Position numbers and translations under genes: made by a program. A DNA stretch of 64,000 nucleotides, taken from the NCBI GenBank assembly GCA_017631315.1, contig JAGBTN010000015.1, positions 62,001-126,000 on the forward strand, read 5' to 3'. This document shows, one piece after another, positions 51,951 to 60,655 of the stretch (position 1 is its first letter; each line of letters begins with the position of its first letter). The notes below the pieces were generated by a model. It saw nothing but the letters and a program-made list of their open reading frames with translations, did no database searches and had not been told where the DNA came from. The stretch is from Bacteroidaceae bacterium. Its GTDB lineage: Bacteria; Bacteroidota; Bacteroidia; Bacteroidales; Bacteroidaceae.

Positions 51951-53453
51951 TTATGCTTTGGCATTTACTATTTTGCAGTAGTGTTCGTAGGCTTCATCCC
52001 AAGCGGATTTGTCTTGTGGCTGATAGGTTTCTACCTTGACGCTGTTGCGGATGATGTGTCTCATCTGCCAGATATCGGCTACGACGCCTGCGGCTTTTGC
52101 CTGCAGCATGATGTTGCCGATGGCTGTACACTCTTGTGGTCCTGCCAGGACTTCTGTGTGGAGTGCGTTGGCAGTGAACTGGTTGAGGTATGGATTTTGC
52201 GAGCCTCCGCCGATGATGTGCAGGACATTGATGGGGAACGGGGCGAAGGTTTTGAGGAGTTCGAAGACTTGTCTGTAGCGGAGAGCCAGTGAGTCGAAGA
52301 TGCATCGGCATATCTCTGCCCGGGTCTGCGGCAGGGGTTGTGATGTCTGGCGGCAGTAGTTTTGGATGGCTTCCACCATGGATTCGGGGTTGGCGAAGGC
52401 GGCATCGTCGGGATTGATGATGCTGCGGAAGGCCTGGACCTGCATGGCGGCTTGCTGCAGGGTGTGGTGTGCGAGGTCGGTTGCGGCGTTGGGGTTGTTT
52501 GCATCTGCCTCTTTCCATTCCTTGCGGCAGCGTTCGTAGAGCCACATGCCACAGATGTTTTTCAGGAATCGTGTTGTGCCTTCTATGCCGCCTTCGTTGG
52601 TGAAGTTGCATGCGAGGCTTTGTGTGTTGATGATGGGCTGTGGGCTTTCTATGCCCATAAGGCTCCATGTTCCGCTGGAGAGGTAGGCGAAGTGTTCGTT
52701 GGCGGCTGGCACTGCGGCTACGGCGCTGCCGGTGTCGTGTCCGGCTACGGCTACGACGGGCAGGGGGCCCAAGCCCGTCTGCCGCTGCAGTTCTTCGCTG
52801 AGCGGGGCGACGATGGTGCCGGGGGCGACCATTGGGCCGAACTGATTGCGGTGCAGGCCTACGCTCTGGAGGAGTTCGTCGTCGAGGTCTCCGGTTCGGG
52901 GGTTGAGCAGTGCGGAGGTGGAGGCTATGGTGTATTCGCAGACTTCGTGCCCTGTGAGCATCCAGATGAGTGCGTCGGGCATGAAGAGCACTTTGTCGGC
53001 GTGGCGCAGTGCGCTGTTGTCGGCACGGTGCATGGCGTAGAGTTGGAAGAGGGAATTGAAGTTGAGGAACTGTATTCCGGTCTTCTCGTAGACCTTTTCG
53101 CGCGTGTTCACCTGCGCGAGATACTCGTCCATTGCGGGAATGGAGTGTGGGTCGCGGTATGCAAGGGGGTTGCGCAGAATCTGTTTGTCTTCGCCTATAC
53201 AGACGAAGTCTACGCCCCAGGTGTCGATGCCGATGCTCCGGATGGGCAGTTGCCGTTGTGCACAGAGTTTCAGTCCGCGCACGATTTCGCTGTAGAGGGC
53301 ATAGATGTCCCAATAGAAGTGTCCGCTGGTTTCGACGAGATTGTTGTCGAAGCGTGTCAGTTCCTCCAGTTCCAGTTCTCCGTTGCGCAGTGTTCCTATG
53401 ATGGTGCGGCCGCTTGTCGCTCCCAAATCCACTGCAAAAAAGGAGTTTTCCAT
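51951..53453 (-). CDS. rhaB: L-rhamnulokinase
   Basis: 500 residues of the FGGY sugar-kinase fold. It phosphorylates L-rhamnulose at C1. The N-terminal phosphate-binding motif FFAVDLGATSGRTIIG (4-19), the middle SIGIDTWGVDFVCIG, and GHDTGSAVAAVPA and GGGSQNPYLNQFTANAL near 420 are visible. It is first in the operon, 29 bp after a promoter with a perfect operator-like inverted repeat. Confidence 0.95.
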   Translation of the reverse strand: MENSFFAVDLGATSGRTIIGTLRNGELELEELTRFDNNLVETSGHFYWDIYALYSEIVRGLKLCAQRQLPIRSIGIDTWGVDFVCIGEDKQILRNPLAYRDPHSIPAMDEYLAQVNTREKVYEKTGIQFLNFNSLFQLYAMHRADNSALRHADKVLFMPDALIWMLTGHEVCEYTIASTSALLNPRTGDLDDELLQSVGLHRNQFGPMVAPGTIVAPLSEELQRQTGLGPLPVVAVAGHDTGSAVAAVPAANEHFAYLSSGTWSLMGIESPQPIINTQSLACNFTNEGGIEGTTRFLKNICGMWLYERCRKEWKEADANNPNAATDLAHHTLQQAAMQVQAFRSIINPDDAAFANPESMVEAIQNYCRQTSQPLPQTRAEICRCIFDSLALRYRQVFELLKTFAPFPINVLHIIGGGSQNPYLNQFTANALHTEVLAGPQECTAIGNIMLQAKAAGVVADIWQMRHIIRNSVKVETYQPQDKSAWDEAYEHYCKIVNAKA

Positions 53454-53481
53454 AGTATGTGTTTCGTTTGTTTTCCTGTTA

Positions 53482-53514
53482 CAAAGTTAGCATTTATTTC
53501 GATACGATGTATCG
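53482..53514 (-). promoter_or_regulatory. rha operon promoter and candidate operator
   Basis: TAACTTTG on the minus strand (53482-53489), with the perfect inverted repeat CGATAC-GAT-GTATCG (53500-53514) 10 bp upstream of it. This is a likely regulator site. Confidence 0.6.
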
Positions 53515-54096
53515 TCTGGTGCTGTAAAACATTCTTTTCCGCACCCTTTCGGCGAACAACCATCTTGCCATACGAGGAAGACAGACGAGATTCTTCTCTA
53601 AAAATCCGACTCAAAAGGCAAGTTATTGCAACAACCTTCTGCCAACAGTCCCGCTGCGGAAAACATGGCCTCGAACAGGAAAGATATTTACAAAACAAGG
53701 CTTCCGTTCCGACTCGAAATTGTGTAAAGAATTTTCCTCTCTGCCAAAATCGACGACGAAAAAGACGAACTCCGCCAACAAGCCACGCCTTCCCGTCCGA
53801 CAAGCCACAGCCTTCTGCCGGACAAGGCACGCCTGTTCAGCACTTTTGCCATGCCTTTCGGGCACAAAAAACGGGGCTTTTAGGGGCTTTTGGCACAGAT
53901 ATTTTACATTCCGCGAAAGCCAGTCCCTTGATAATCAAAGCGATGCCTCCAGGCAAAAGAACAGCATTTTCTCCCGCAAGCCATACGTCGGCAGAAAACA
54001 AGCCATTCTCCACCACCCAAAACAACGAAAAAGCACGACAACAACAGCCCAAGAGACTCTCACACACGGAATGGCTCTCATTTCACATCCCAACAA
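53515..54096. other. Gene-free region between the rha operon and the second direct repeat
   Basis: Short frames exist on both strands but none has family signatures, good starts or a promoter. No AraC-type regulator gene or gene remnant is recognised. Confidence 0.5.
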
Positions 54097-54216
54097 AATA
54101 ATCGTTAAAACATTTGGCTCTATTCGAAAATCTGCTAACTTTGTAGGCGGAACACTGCTAACAACGGCTTAAAAATCTAACACGACACCTCGAATGACCC
54201 ACATCACACTTCCTAC
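54097..54216 (+). repeat. Right copy of the 120-bp direct repeat, serving as the lplA promoter
   Basis: Contains TTTG (54113-54116), 19 bp, TAACTTTG (54136-54143) and the lplA ATG at 54194. About 89% identical to 48664-48783. Confidence 0.88.
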
Positions 54217-54919
54217 GGACGAAACACGCCGCCTTTCCTTCTATCTGGCGATGGAAGAATATGTGGCCTCCCAAAAAGGAGATTTAGAGGAGGCTTTCTT
54301 CCTCTGGCAAGTGGAGCCCACAGTCATCTTCGGCAGGCATCAGGTCATCGAAAACGAAGTGAACATCCCATACTGCTGCGAGCACGGCATACAATTCTAC
54401 CGCCGCAAAAGCGGAGGAGGCTGCGTCTATGCCGACAAGAGCAACGTCATGATGAGCTACATCACATGCTCCGACCACGTGAAAACCACATTCCAGGAAT
54501 ACATGCACATGGTCTGCTCCATGCTCCGGGAACTCGGACTGGAAGCAACATCCACAGAAAACAACGACATACTCATCGGCGGCCGAAAAGTCTCGGGCAA
54601 TGCCTTCTACCACCTCCCCGGACGAAGCATCGTACACGGCACAATGCTCTTCGACACCGACATGCAACACATGCTCCAGGCCATCACACCACCCACACAG
54701 AAACTCAACAAGCACGGCGTAGAAAGCGTACGCCAACGCATCACACTCCTCAAGGAACACACCAACCTCAGCATCGAACAATTCAAACAGTTCGCAGTCC
54801 GAAAACTCTGCAACAAAGAACTGCAACTCAACGCAGAAGACATCAAAAACATCGAAACCATTGAAAAAAAATACCTAAACACTGAATTCATCTATGGAAA
54901 AGAAAACCTGCCTCTATGA
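54194..54919 (+). CDS. lplA: Lipoate-protein ligase A-type enzyme
   Basis: 241 residues of the biotin/lipoate-ligase fold. The family motif RRKSGGGCVYAD (near 74-85) and the lysine-bearing RKVSGNAFYHLPGR near 130 are visible. The length suits the catalytic domain without the separate accessory domain. It overlaps gcvT by 26 bp and precedes gcvH, so its substrate is surely the lipoyl lysine of GcvH (Lys64). It could use free lipoate or octanoate; the sequence does not decide. Confidence 0.88.
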   Translation: MTHITLPTDETRRLSFYLAMEEYVASQKGDLEEAFFLWQVEPTVIFGRHQVIENEVNIPYCCEHGIQFYRRKSGGGCVYADKSNVMMSYITCSDHVKTTFQEYMHMVCSMLRELGLEATSTENNDILIGGRKVSGNAFYHLPGRSIVHGTMLFDTDMQHMLQAITPPTQKLNKHGVESVRQRITLLKEHTNLSIEQFKQFAVRKLCNKELQLNAEDIKNIETIEKKYLNTEFIYGKENLPL

Positions 54920-55973
54920 CCGCCACGTGGCACTCGGCGCACTCATGTCACCCTTTGGCGGCTTCATCATGCCAATTCAGTACACCAACATCACAGACGA
55001 ACACCACGCCGTACGCAACGATTGCGGTGTATTCGACGTAAGCCACATGGGCGAAGTGCGCATCACCGGCCCCGACGCCGAACGATACGTTCAACACATC
55101 TTCACTAACGACATCGCCGGAGCACCAGTCGGACAAATCTACTACGGCATGATGCTCTACCCAAACGGCGGCACTGTCGACGACCTCCTCGTCTACAAAA
55201 TGGGCGAAAACGACTTCTTCCTCGTCATCAATGCCGCTAACATCGACAAAGATGTCGACTGGATGAAACAACACGCCACAGGCTTCAACATCAACCTCGA
55301 ACACCAAAGCGACCAATACGGACAACTCGCCGTGCAAGGACCACAAGCAGAAACCGTCGTAGAAGAAGTGCTCGGCATACCATGCAGAGAACTCAAATTC
55401 TACACAACCAAAGTTGTGGGCGACCTCATCGTCAGCCGCACAGGCTACACAGGCGAAGACGGATTCGAAATCTACGGCACACACCAATTCACACAACAGG
55501 CCTGGGACAAACTCATCCAAAGCGGCCGCTGCAAACCCTGTGGACTTGGATGCCGAGACACCCTGCGCTTCGAAGTCGGACTCCCACTCTACGGCGACGA
55601 ACTCAGCGCAGACATCTCACCCGTCATGGCAGGCCTCTCCATGTTCTGCAAACTCGACAAACCCGAATTCATCGGCAAAGAAGCCCTCGAAGAACAGAAA
55701 GCAAACGGCGTCGAACAGAAACTCGTCGGCATAGAACTCACAGACAAAGCCATACCACGCCACGGCTACCCCGTCCTCAACGCAGAAGGCGAACAAGTGG
55801 GCGAAGTAACAACCGGATACCACTGCCTCAGCGTCGACAAAAGCGTCTGCATGGCACTCGTCAAAACAAACTATGCAAAACTCGACACAACCCTCTACAT
55901 CCAAATAAGAAAGAAAGTATTCGAGGGCAAAGTAGTAAAGAAAAAATTCTATGACAAACATTATAAAAAATAA
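54894..55973 (+). CDS. gcvT: Glycine cleavage system aminomethyltransferase (T protein)
   Basis: 359 residues. GcvT transfers the methylene group from aminomethyl-H protein to tetrahydrofolate and releases ammonia. The folate-binding pattern includes VFDVSHMGEVRITGPDAE, YTGEDGFEIYG near 190 and GLGCRDTLRFEVGLPLYGDE. Overlaps lplA by 26 bp and is 7 bp upstream of gcvH. The C-terminal half has a strong skew to C-rich codons, like gcvH. Confidence 0.96.
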   Translation: MEKKTCLYDRHVALGALMSPFGGFIMPIQYTNITDEHHAVRNDCGVFDVSHMGEVRITGPDAERYVQHIFTNDIAGAPVGQIYYGMMLYPNGGTVDDLLVYKMGENDFFLVINAANIDKDVDWMKQHATGFNINLEHQSDQYGQLAVQGPQAETVVEEVLGIPCRELKFYTTKVVGDLIVSRTGYTGEDGFEIYGTHQFTQQAWDKLIQSGRCKPCGLGCRDTLRFEVGLPLYGDELSADISPVMAGLSMFCKLDKPEFIGKEALEEQKANGVEQKLVGIELTDKAIPRHGYPVLNAEGEQVGEVTTGYHCLSVDKSVCMALVKTNYAKLDTTLYIQIRKKVFEGKVVKKKFYDKHYKK

Positions 55974-55980
55974 GTAAACT

Positions 55981-56358
55981 ATGGCTAAATTTGAAGAAGG
56001 ACTCCGCTACAGCGAGTCACACGAGTACATTCGCGTTGAAGGTGAATACGGTTATATTGGCATCTCCGACTATGCCCAGCACGCACTCGGCAACGTTGTC
56101 TACGTCGACATGCCAGAAGTGGACGACGAAGTAACAGCAGGCGAAGAGTTCGGAGCCGTGGAAAGCGTCAAGGCAGCCAGCGACCTTATCTCCCCCGTAA
56201 GCGGCACAGTTGTCGAAATCAACGAAGCTCTCGAAGACACTCCCGAGCTCCTGAACGAAGACGCCTTTGCCAACTGGATTATCAAAGTAAAACTCTCCGA
56301 CCCATCAGAACTCGACAAACTGATGGATGCCGAAGCATACAAAACAATCTGCAACTAA
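55981..56358 (+). CDS. gcvH: Glycine cleavage system H protein
   Basis: 125 residues, standard length. Lipoyl-lysine Lys64 is in FGAVESVKAASDLISPVSG. It carries the aminomethyl group between the P, T and L proteins. The other landmark is GISDYAQHALGNVVYVDMPE. Between gcvT and gcvPA with 7- and 11-bp gaps, one operon. Confidence 0.97.
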   Translation: MAKFEEGLRYSESHEYIRVEGEYGYIGISDYAQHALGNVVYVDMPEVDDEVTAGEEFGAVESVKAASDLISPVSGTVVEINEALEDTPELLNEDAFANWIIKVKLSDPSELDKLMDAEAYKTICN

Positions 56359-56369
56359 CCCAAACCACC

Positions 56370-57719
56370 ATGTTCAAGTACTTCCCTCACACAGAGGAAG
56401 ACCTGCAGGAGATGCTCAAGGCAACCGGAGTAGAGAGCATACACAACCTCTTCGACGACATACCTGAGCCTGCAAGGTTCAAGAGGGACTACAATTTGCC
56501 CGAAGCCCTCTCAGAAACCGACCTGCGACTCTTCTTCAATCAACTGACAGCACCGCACAACACCCGTCAACTCGTCTGTTTCGCCGGTGCAGGATGCTAC
56601 GACCATTACGCTCCAAGCGTAGTGCAAAACATCATCCAACGCTCAGAGTTCCTGACATCATATACACCCTATCAGGCCGAAATATCACAAGGAACACTCC
56701 ATTACATCTTTGAATACCAGTCAATGATTGCAGAGTTGACAGGCATGGACATTGCCAACGCTTCGATGTACGACGGCGCAACCGCAACGGCAGAGGCAGC
56801 CATTATGGCATGGGGCAATGCCAAGAAAGCAACTCGTGTGCTGGTAAGTGAGACATTAGACCCAAAGATTCGGCGTGTTGTGGAGACCTATGCACACTTC
56901 AACGGCTTTCCCATCAAACTCGTACCCGCTGTCAATGGTGCCATCGACCGCAACGCTCTCGATCAAGAACTTGCAGAAGGAGGCGTGGCAGGGCTCATCG
57001 TTCAGCAACCCAACTACTACGGCATCGTCGAAGACTACACAGGAATTGCCGACAAAATCCACGAGCAGAAAGGTATTTTCGTTGTGAATGCCAATCCCAG
57101 CGACCTGGCAATCCTGAAGACGCCTGCAGAGTGGGGAGCTGACGTGGCAGTAGGCGAAGGCCAAAGTCTTGGTATTCCCATGACCTTCGGAGGCCCCGGA
57201 GTTGGCTATATGGCTTGTACAGAAAAGCTGATGCGAAAGCTTCCGGGACGCATTGTGGGGCAGACTCTCGACAATCGTGGGCAGCGTGCCTTCGTCTTGA
57301 CCTTGCAGGCCAGGGAGCAACACATACGTCGCCAGAAGGCAACCTCCAATATATGTTCTAACCAAAGCCTCATGGCGTTGTACGTTACGATATACCTCAG
57401 TCTCATGGGTAAAGAGGGTCTTCGCGAGGTTGCCGAGATGAGTTATGCCGGAGCGCACTGCCTTCGCGACAAACTTGTTGCAACAGGCAAGTTCAAGGAT
57501 ACTTTCCCGGGACAGCCTTTCTTCAATGAATTCTGTGTCGATTACGAGGGATATCTCGATGCACTCCTTGATGAATGTACTGCAAACGGCTACCTTGCCG
57601 GCATAAAGATTAGTGAAAAGACGCTTATGTTGGCTGTCACGGAACAGCGTTCGCCGGAGGAGATTGACGAACTTGTCGATATTATTCAACAATTTAAGAC
57701 GGAGGAGGCAGAGGTATGA
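56370..57719 (+). CDS. gcvPA: Glycine decarboxylase (P protein) subunit 1
   Basis: 449 residues, the non-catalytic-lysine half of the split P protein. Characteristic blocks are FAGAGCYDHYAPSVVQNI, SMYDGATATAEAAIMA and TFGGPGVGYMACTEKLMRKLPGR. Together with GcvPB it forms the PLP enzyme that decarboxylates glycine onto GcvH. The stop overlaps the gcvPB start by 4 bp (ATGA), ensuring equal synthesis of both halves. Confidence 0.96.
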   Translation: MFKYFPHTEEDLQEMLKATGVESIHNLFDDIPEPARFKRDYNLPEALSETDLRLFFNQLTAPHNTRQLVCFAGAGCYDHYAPSVVQNIIQRSEFLTSYTPYQAEISQGTLHYIFEYQSMIAELTGMDIANASMYDGATATAEAAIMAWGNAKKATRVLVSETLDPKIRRVVETYAHFNGFPIKLVPAVNGAIDRNALDQELAEGGVAGLIVQQPNYYGIVEDYTGIADKIHEQKGIFVVNANPSDLAILKTPAEWGADVAVGEGQSLGIPMTFGGPGVGYMACTEKLMRKLPGRIVGQTLDNRGQRAFVLTLQAREQHIRRQKATSNICSNQSLMALYVTIYLSLMGKEGLREVAEMSYAGAHCLRDKLVATGKFKDTFPGQPFFNEFCVDYEGYLDALLDECTANGYLAGIKISEKTLMLAVTEQRSPEEIDELVDIIQQFKTEEAEV

Positions 57720-59233
57720 ACAGAACATTATATGGGAACCTCATCTTCGAGTTGTCGAAGAAGGGACGCAAGGGTTATTCTTTGCCACAAGATTATGACC
57801 GCACTCACACTACGGCGGAACTGCCCGAGGCCTTGCGCCGAAAGGAAGCAGCAAGGCTGCCCGAGTGCGATGAGTTGACGGTTGTGCGTCACTACACGAA
57901 CCTCAGTCATAACAATTTCGGTGTGAACGATGGTTTCTATCCGCTTGGTTCGTGCACAATGAAGTACAATCCCATTATAAACGAAGAGATTGCCGGAATG
58001 AAGGCCTTCGCCGGATTGCATCCTCTGCAGCCGGCTGTGACCTGCCAAGGTGCGCTGGAGGTTTATTATAACTTGCAGCAATCGCTTGCCGAGCTTGCCG
58101 GATTGAGCGAATTCACTTTGAATCCTTGTGCCGGTGCACACGGTGAGTTGACCGGTTTGATGGTGATTCGTGCTTATCATGAAAGCCGAGGGGACAGTGG
58201 CCGCACCAAGGTTCTCATCCCCGACTCTGCCCACGGCACGAATCCTGCTTCGGCGGCTGTCTGCGGTTTGGAGGTTGTGGAGGTTAAAAGCCTTGCCGAC
58301 GGCACTGTAGATGTAGAGCATCTGCGCCAACTTCTGAATGAGATGGGTGGCGAAGTGGCAGGCATGATGATGACCAATCCCAATACCTTAGGTATTTTCG
58401 AGCCGCAGGTTCTGGAGATTACGGAGATGGTTCATGAGGCAGGTGGCTTGATGTATTATGACGGTGCGAACCTCAATGCGCTGCTCGGCGAATGTCGTCC
58501 CGGCGACATGGGCTTCGACGTGATGCACATCAACCTGCACAAGACTTTCTCCACGCCTCATGGTGGCGGTGGCCCGGGCAGTGGCCCTGTCGGTGTACGC
58601 GAGGGTCTGGAGCAGTTCCTGCCTACGCCTCGTGTCAACAAGGTTGTTGTGAACTACGACGGCGATAATGAGCCTTACGAATGGATAGGCTATATCATCG
58701 ACTGGGGAACCGACTCCTCGCTCGGCAGCGTGGGCAGTTTCTTCGGAAACTTTGCTGTGATGCTGAAGGCATATGCCTACATCCTGTCGCTCGGAAGCGA
58801 GAACATCAAGCAGGTTGGCCCACTGGCAACACTGAATGCGAACTACATCAAGGAGTGCCTGAAGGGCGACTATCTGTTGCCAATCGGCGGGCTATGCAAG
58901 CACGAAGTGGTCTTCGACGGGCTCGTAGACAAGAGTTCCGGCGTCACTACAATGGATGTTGCCAAGCGTCTTCTGGACTATGGATACCATGCTCCGACCA
59001 TCTATTTCCCGTTGCTTTTCCATGAAAGTCTGATGATTGAGCCAACGGAGAACGAGAGCAAGGAGACCATCGACGCCTTCATCGACGTGATGCACAAGAT
59101 TGCAGAGGAGGCCAAGACAGATCCTGAACTGGTGAAGACGGCACCACACAACACACCAATCGGCCGTGTGGACGACGTGCTGGCAGCCAAACAACCTGTA
59201 ACAACCTACTGGAAGTCTATTGCTGATTCCTAA
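57716..59233 (+). CDS. gcvPB: Glycine decarboxylase (P protein) subunit 2
   Basis: 505 residues. The PLP lysine is Lys276 in HINLHKTFSTPHGGGGPG. Other blocks are NPCAGAHGELTGLMVIRAY and DSAHGTNPASAA. The split P protein is normal for this phylum. Coupled to gcvPA by a 4-bp overlap and followed by lpd after 27 bp. Confidence 0.97.
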   Translation: MNRTLYGNLIFELSKKGRKGYSLPQDYDRTHTTAELPEALRRKEAARLPECDELTVVRHYTNLSHNNFGVNDGFYPLGSCTMKYNPIINEEIAGMKAFAGLHPLQPAVTCQGALEVYYNLQQSLAELAGLSEFTLNPCAGAHGELTGLMVIRAYHESRGDSGRTKVLIPDSAHGTNPASAAVCGLEVVEVKSLADGTVDVEHLRQLLNEMGGEVAGMMMTNPNTLGIFEPQVLEITEMVHEAGGLMYYDGANLNALLGECRPGDMGFDVMHINLHKTFSTPHGGGGPGSGPVGVREGLEQFLPTPRVNKVVVNYDGDNEPYEWIGYIIDWGTDSSLGSVGSFFGNFAVMLKAYAYILSLGSENIKQVGPLATLNANYIKECLKGDYLLPIGGLCKHEVVFDGLVDKSSGVTTMDVAKRLLDYGYHAPTIYFPLLFHESLMIEPTENESKETIDAFIDVMHKIAEEAKTDPELVKTAPHNTPIGRVDDVLAAKQPVTTYWKSIADS

Positions 59234-59260
59234 TGTTCAATGGTCAATGTTCAACAGTCA

Positions 59261-60520
59261 ATGAATAACACAGACCTCATCATCATAGGAGCCGGTCCGG
59301 GTGGCTATAAGGCTGCTGTCTATGCGGCAAAGAAAGGGCTCAAAGTCACGGTGTTTGAAGATGCCAATGTTGGTGGAACCTGCCTGAATGTGGGTTGTAT
59401 TCCGACGAAGACCTACGTACATTCCGCCACCTTCGGCGAAGCCATAGAGCGACAAGAGCAAGTGGTGAGCGCATTGCGAGGCGGTGTGGAGACATTGCTT
59501 TCGCACCCAAACATCACTCTGATTCGCGAGAAAGGCGTCTTCACCGACGCACAAACAGTGAATGGCATTACGGCAAAACACATCATCATCGCCACGGGCA
59601 GCAGCGCAAAGGTGCTGCCCATTCCCGGAGCAGACAGTCCGAAGGTGGTGACCTCCACCGAACTGCTCGCCCTCAAGGAACTGCCCAAGAGACTCTGCAT
59701 CATTGGTGCCGGCGTCATCGGCATGGAGTTTGCGAGCGTGTTCCAGAGGTTCGGTTCGGAAGTAACCGTGGTGGAGTATCTGAAGGAGTGCTTGCCCATG
59801 CTGGACAGCGACATAGCCAAGCGCCTGCGCAAACTGATGGAGAAGCGTGGCATCGCCTTCTACATGGGAGCAGGCGTGAAGAGCATCGACGGCCCAGCCG
59901 TCCTCTTTGAGCAGAAAGGCAAGGAGGTGAGCGTGGAGGCCGACTATGTGCTGATGGCAACAGGCCGCAAACCGAACACCGAAGGCCTTAACCTCGAAGC
60001 AGCAGGCATCAGCCTTGCGCCCAATGGCACCATCCCCGTCGACGAGCACTTCAGGACCCTTAGCGGCCAATGTTACGCCATTGGCGACGTCAACGGACGG
60101 CAGATGCTGGCACATGCGGCAGAGATGCAAGGCATCCACGTAGTGAACAGGATTCTCGGCATCGAGGACAACATACGCTTCGACATCATGCCTGCAGCCA
60201 TCTTCACCAACCCCGAAGCCGCCCTCGTAGGGCCTTCGGAAGACCAACTGAAGGAGGCAGGCACACCCTTCGAGTGCCACAAGGCCTTCTATCGTGCCAA
60301 TGGCAAGGCACTGGCCATGGGCGAAACGGAAGGAATGGTCAAACTCTGCTGCGAACCCGAAGAAGGGAAACTGCTCAGCGCACACATCTTCGGCGCACAC
60401 GCCGCCGACCTCGTGCAGGAAGTAACAGCATACATCACACTCGGAGCCACACTCCGTCAACTCCGCGAGACAGTGCACATCCACCCCACCCTCTCGGAGG
60501 TACTCATCGAAGTGAACTGA
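59261..60520 (+). CDS. lpd: Dihydrolipoyl dehydrogenase (L protein)
   Basis: 419 residues from the ATG at 59261 (MNNTDLIIIGAGPGGYKAAV). The FAD motif GAGPGG, the redox-active pair Cys41-Cys46 in GGTCLNVGCIPTK, and the C-terminal His/Glu pair in VHIHPTLSEVL are present. The protein is about 40-50 residues shorter than most E3 enzymes. An in-frame start at 59240 would add VNVQQS from a TTCAATG-like repeat and is less likely. It reoxidises GcvH and completes the glycine cleavage operon. Ends with a strong array-derived terminator. Confidence 0.93.
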   Translation: MNNTDLIIIGAGPGGYKAAVYAAKKGLKVTVFEDANVGGTCLNVGCIPTKTYVHSATFGEAIERQEQVVSALRGGVETLLSHPNITLIREKGVFTDAQTVNGITAKHIIIATGSSAKVLPIPGADSPKVVTSTELLALKELPKRLCIIGAGVIGMEFASVFQRFGSEVTVVEYLKECLPMLDSDIAKRLRKLMEKRGIAFYMGAGVKSIDGPAVLFEQKGKEVSVEADYVLMATGRKPNTEGLNLEAAGISLAPNGTIPVDEHFRTLSGQCYAIGDVNGRQMLAHAAEMQGIHVVNRILGIEDNIRFDIMPAAIFTNPEAALVGPSEDQLKEAGTPFECHKAFYRANGKALAMGETEGMVKLCCEPEEGKLLSAHIFGAHAADLVQEVTAYITLGATLRQLRETVHIHPTLSEVLIEVN

Positions 60521-60553
60521 CAAGGCTGCAAACACCACAGCCTATATGAAAAT

Positions 60554-60641
60554 AATGGTTAACCATTCTGCCCGGAAAGGTTAACCATTATTGCAAAAAG
60601 GGTTAACCTTTCCAGACGAAATGGTTAACCCTTTTTTGCGT
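60554..60641. repeat. 22-bp phased palindrome array 6
   Basis: Four units beginning ATGGTTAACC, AAGGTTAACC, AGGGTTAACC and ATGGTTAACC lie at exact 22-bp spacing just after lpd. Confidence 0.88.
60595..60637 (+). terminator. Terminator of the gcv operon, built from two array units
   Basis: AAAAAGGGTTAACC (60595-60608) pairs with GGTTAACCCTTTTT (60623-60636), and the T-run follows. The two stems are adjacent array units. Confidence 0.88.
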
Positions 60642-60655
60642 GTTCGCTAACTGTC

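Noticed and set aside
53396-53830. Open frames between rhaB and lplA on both strands
   Set aside because: They lack promoters, plausible starts and any family signature; several overlap rhaB or each other.
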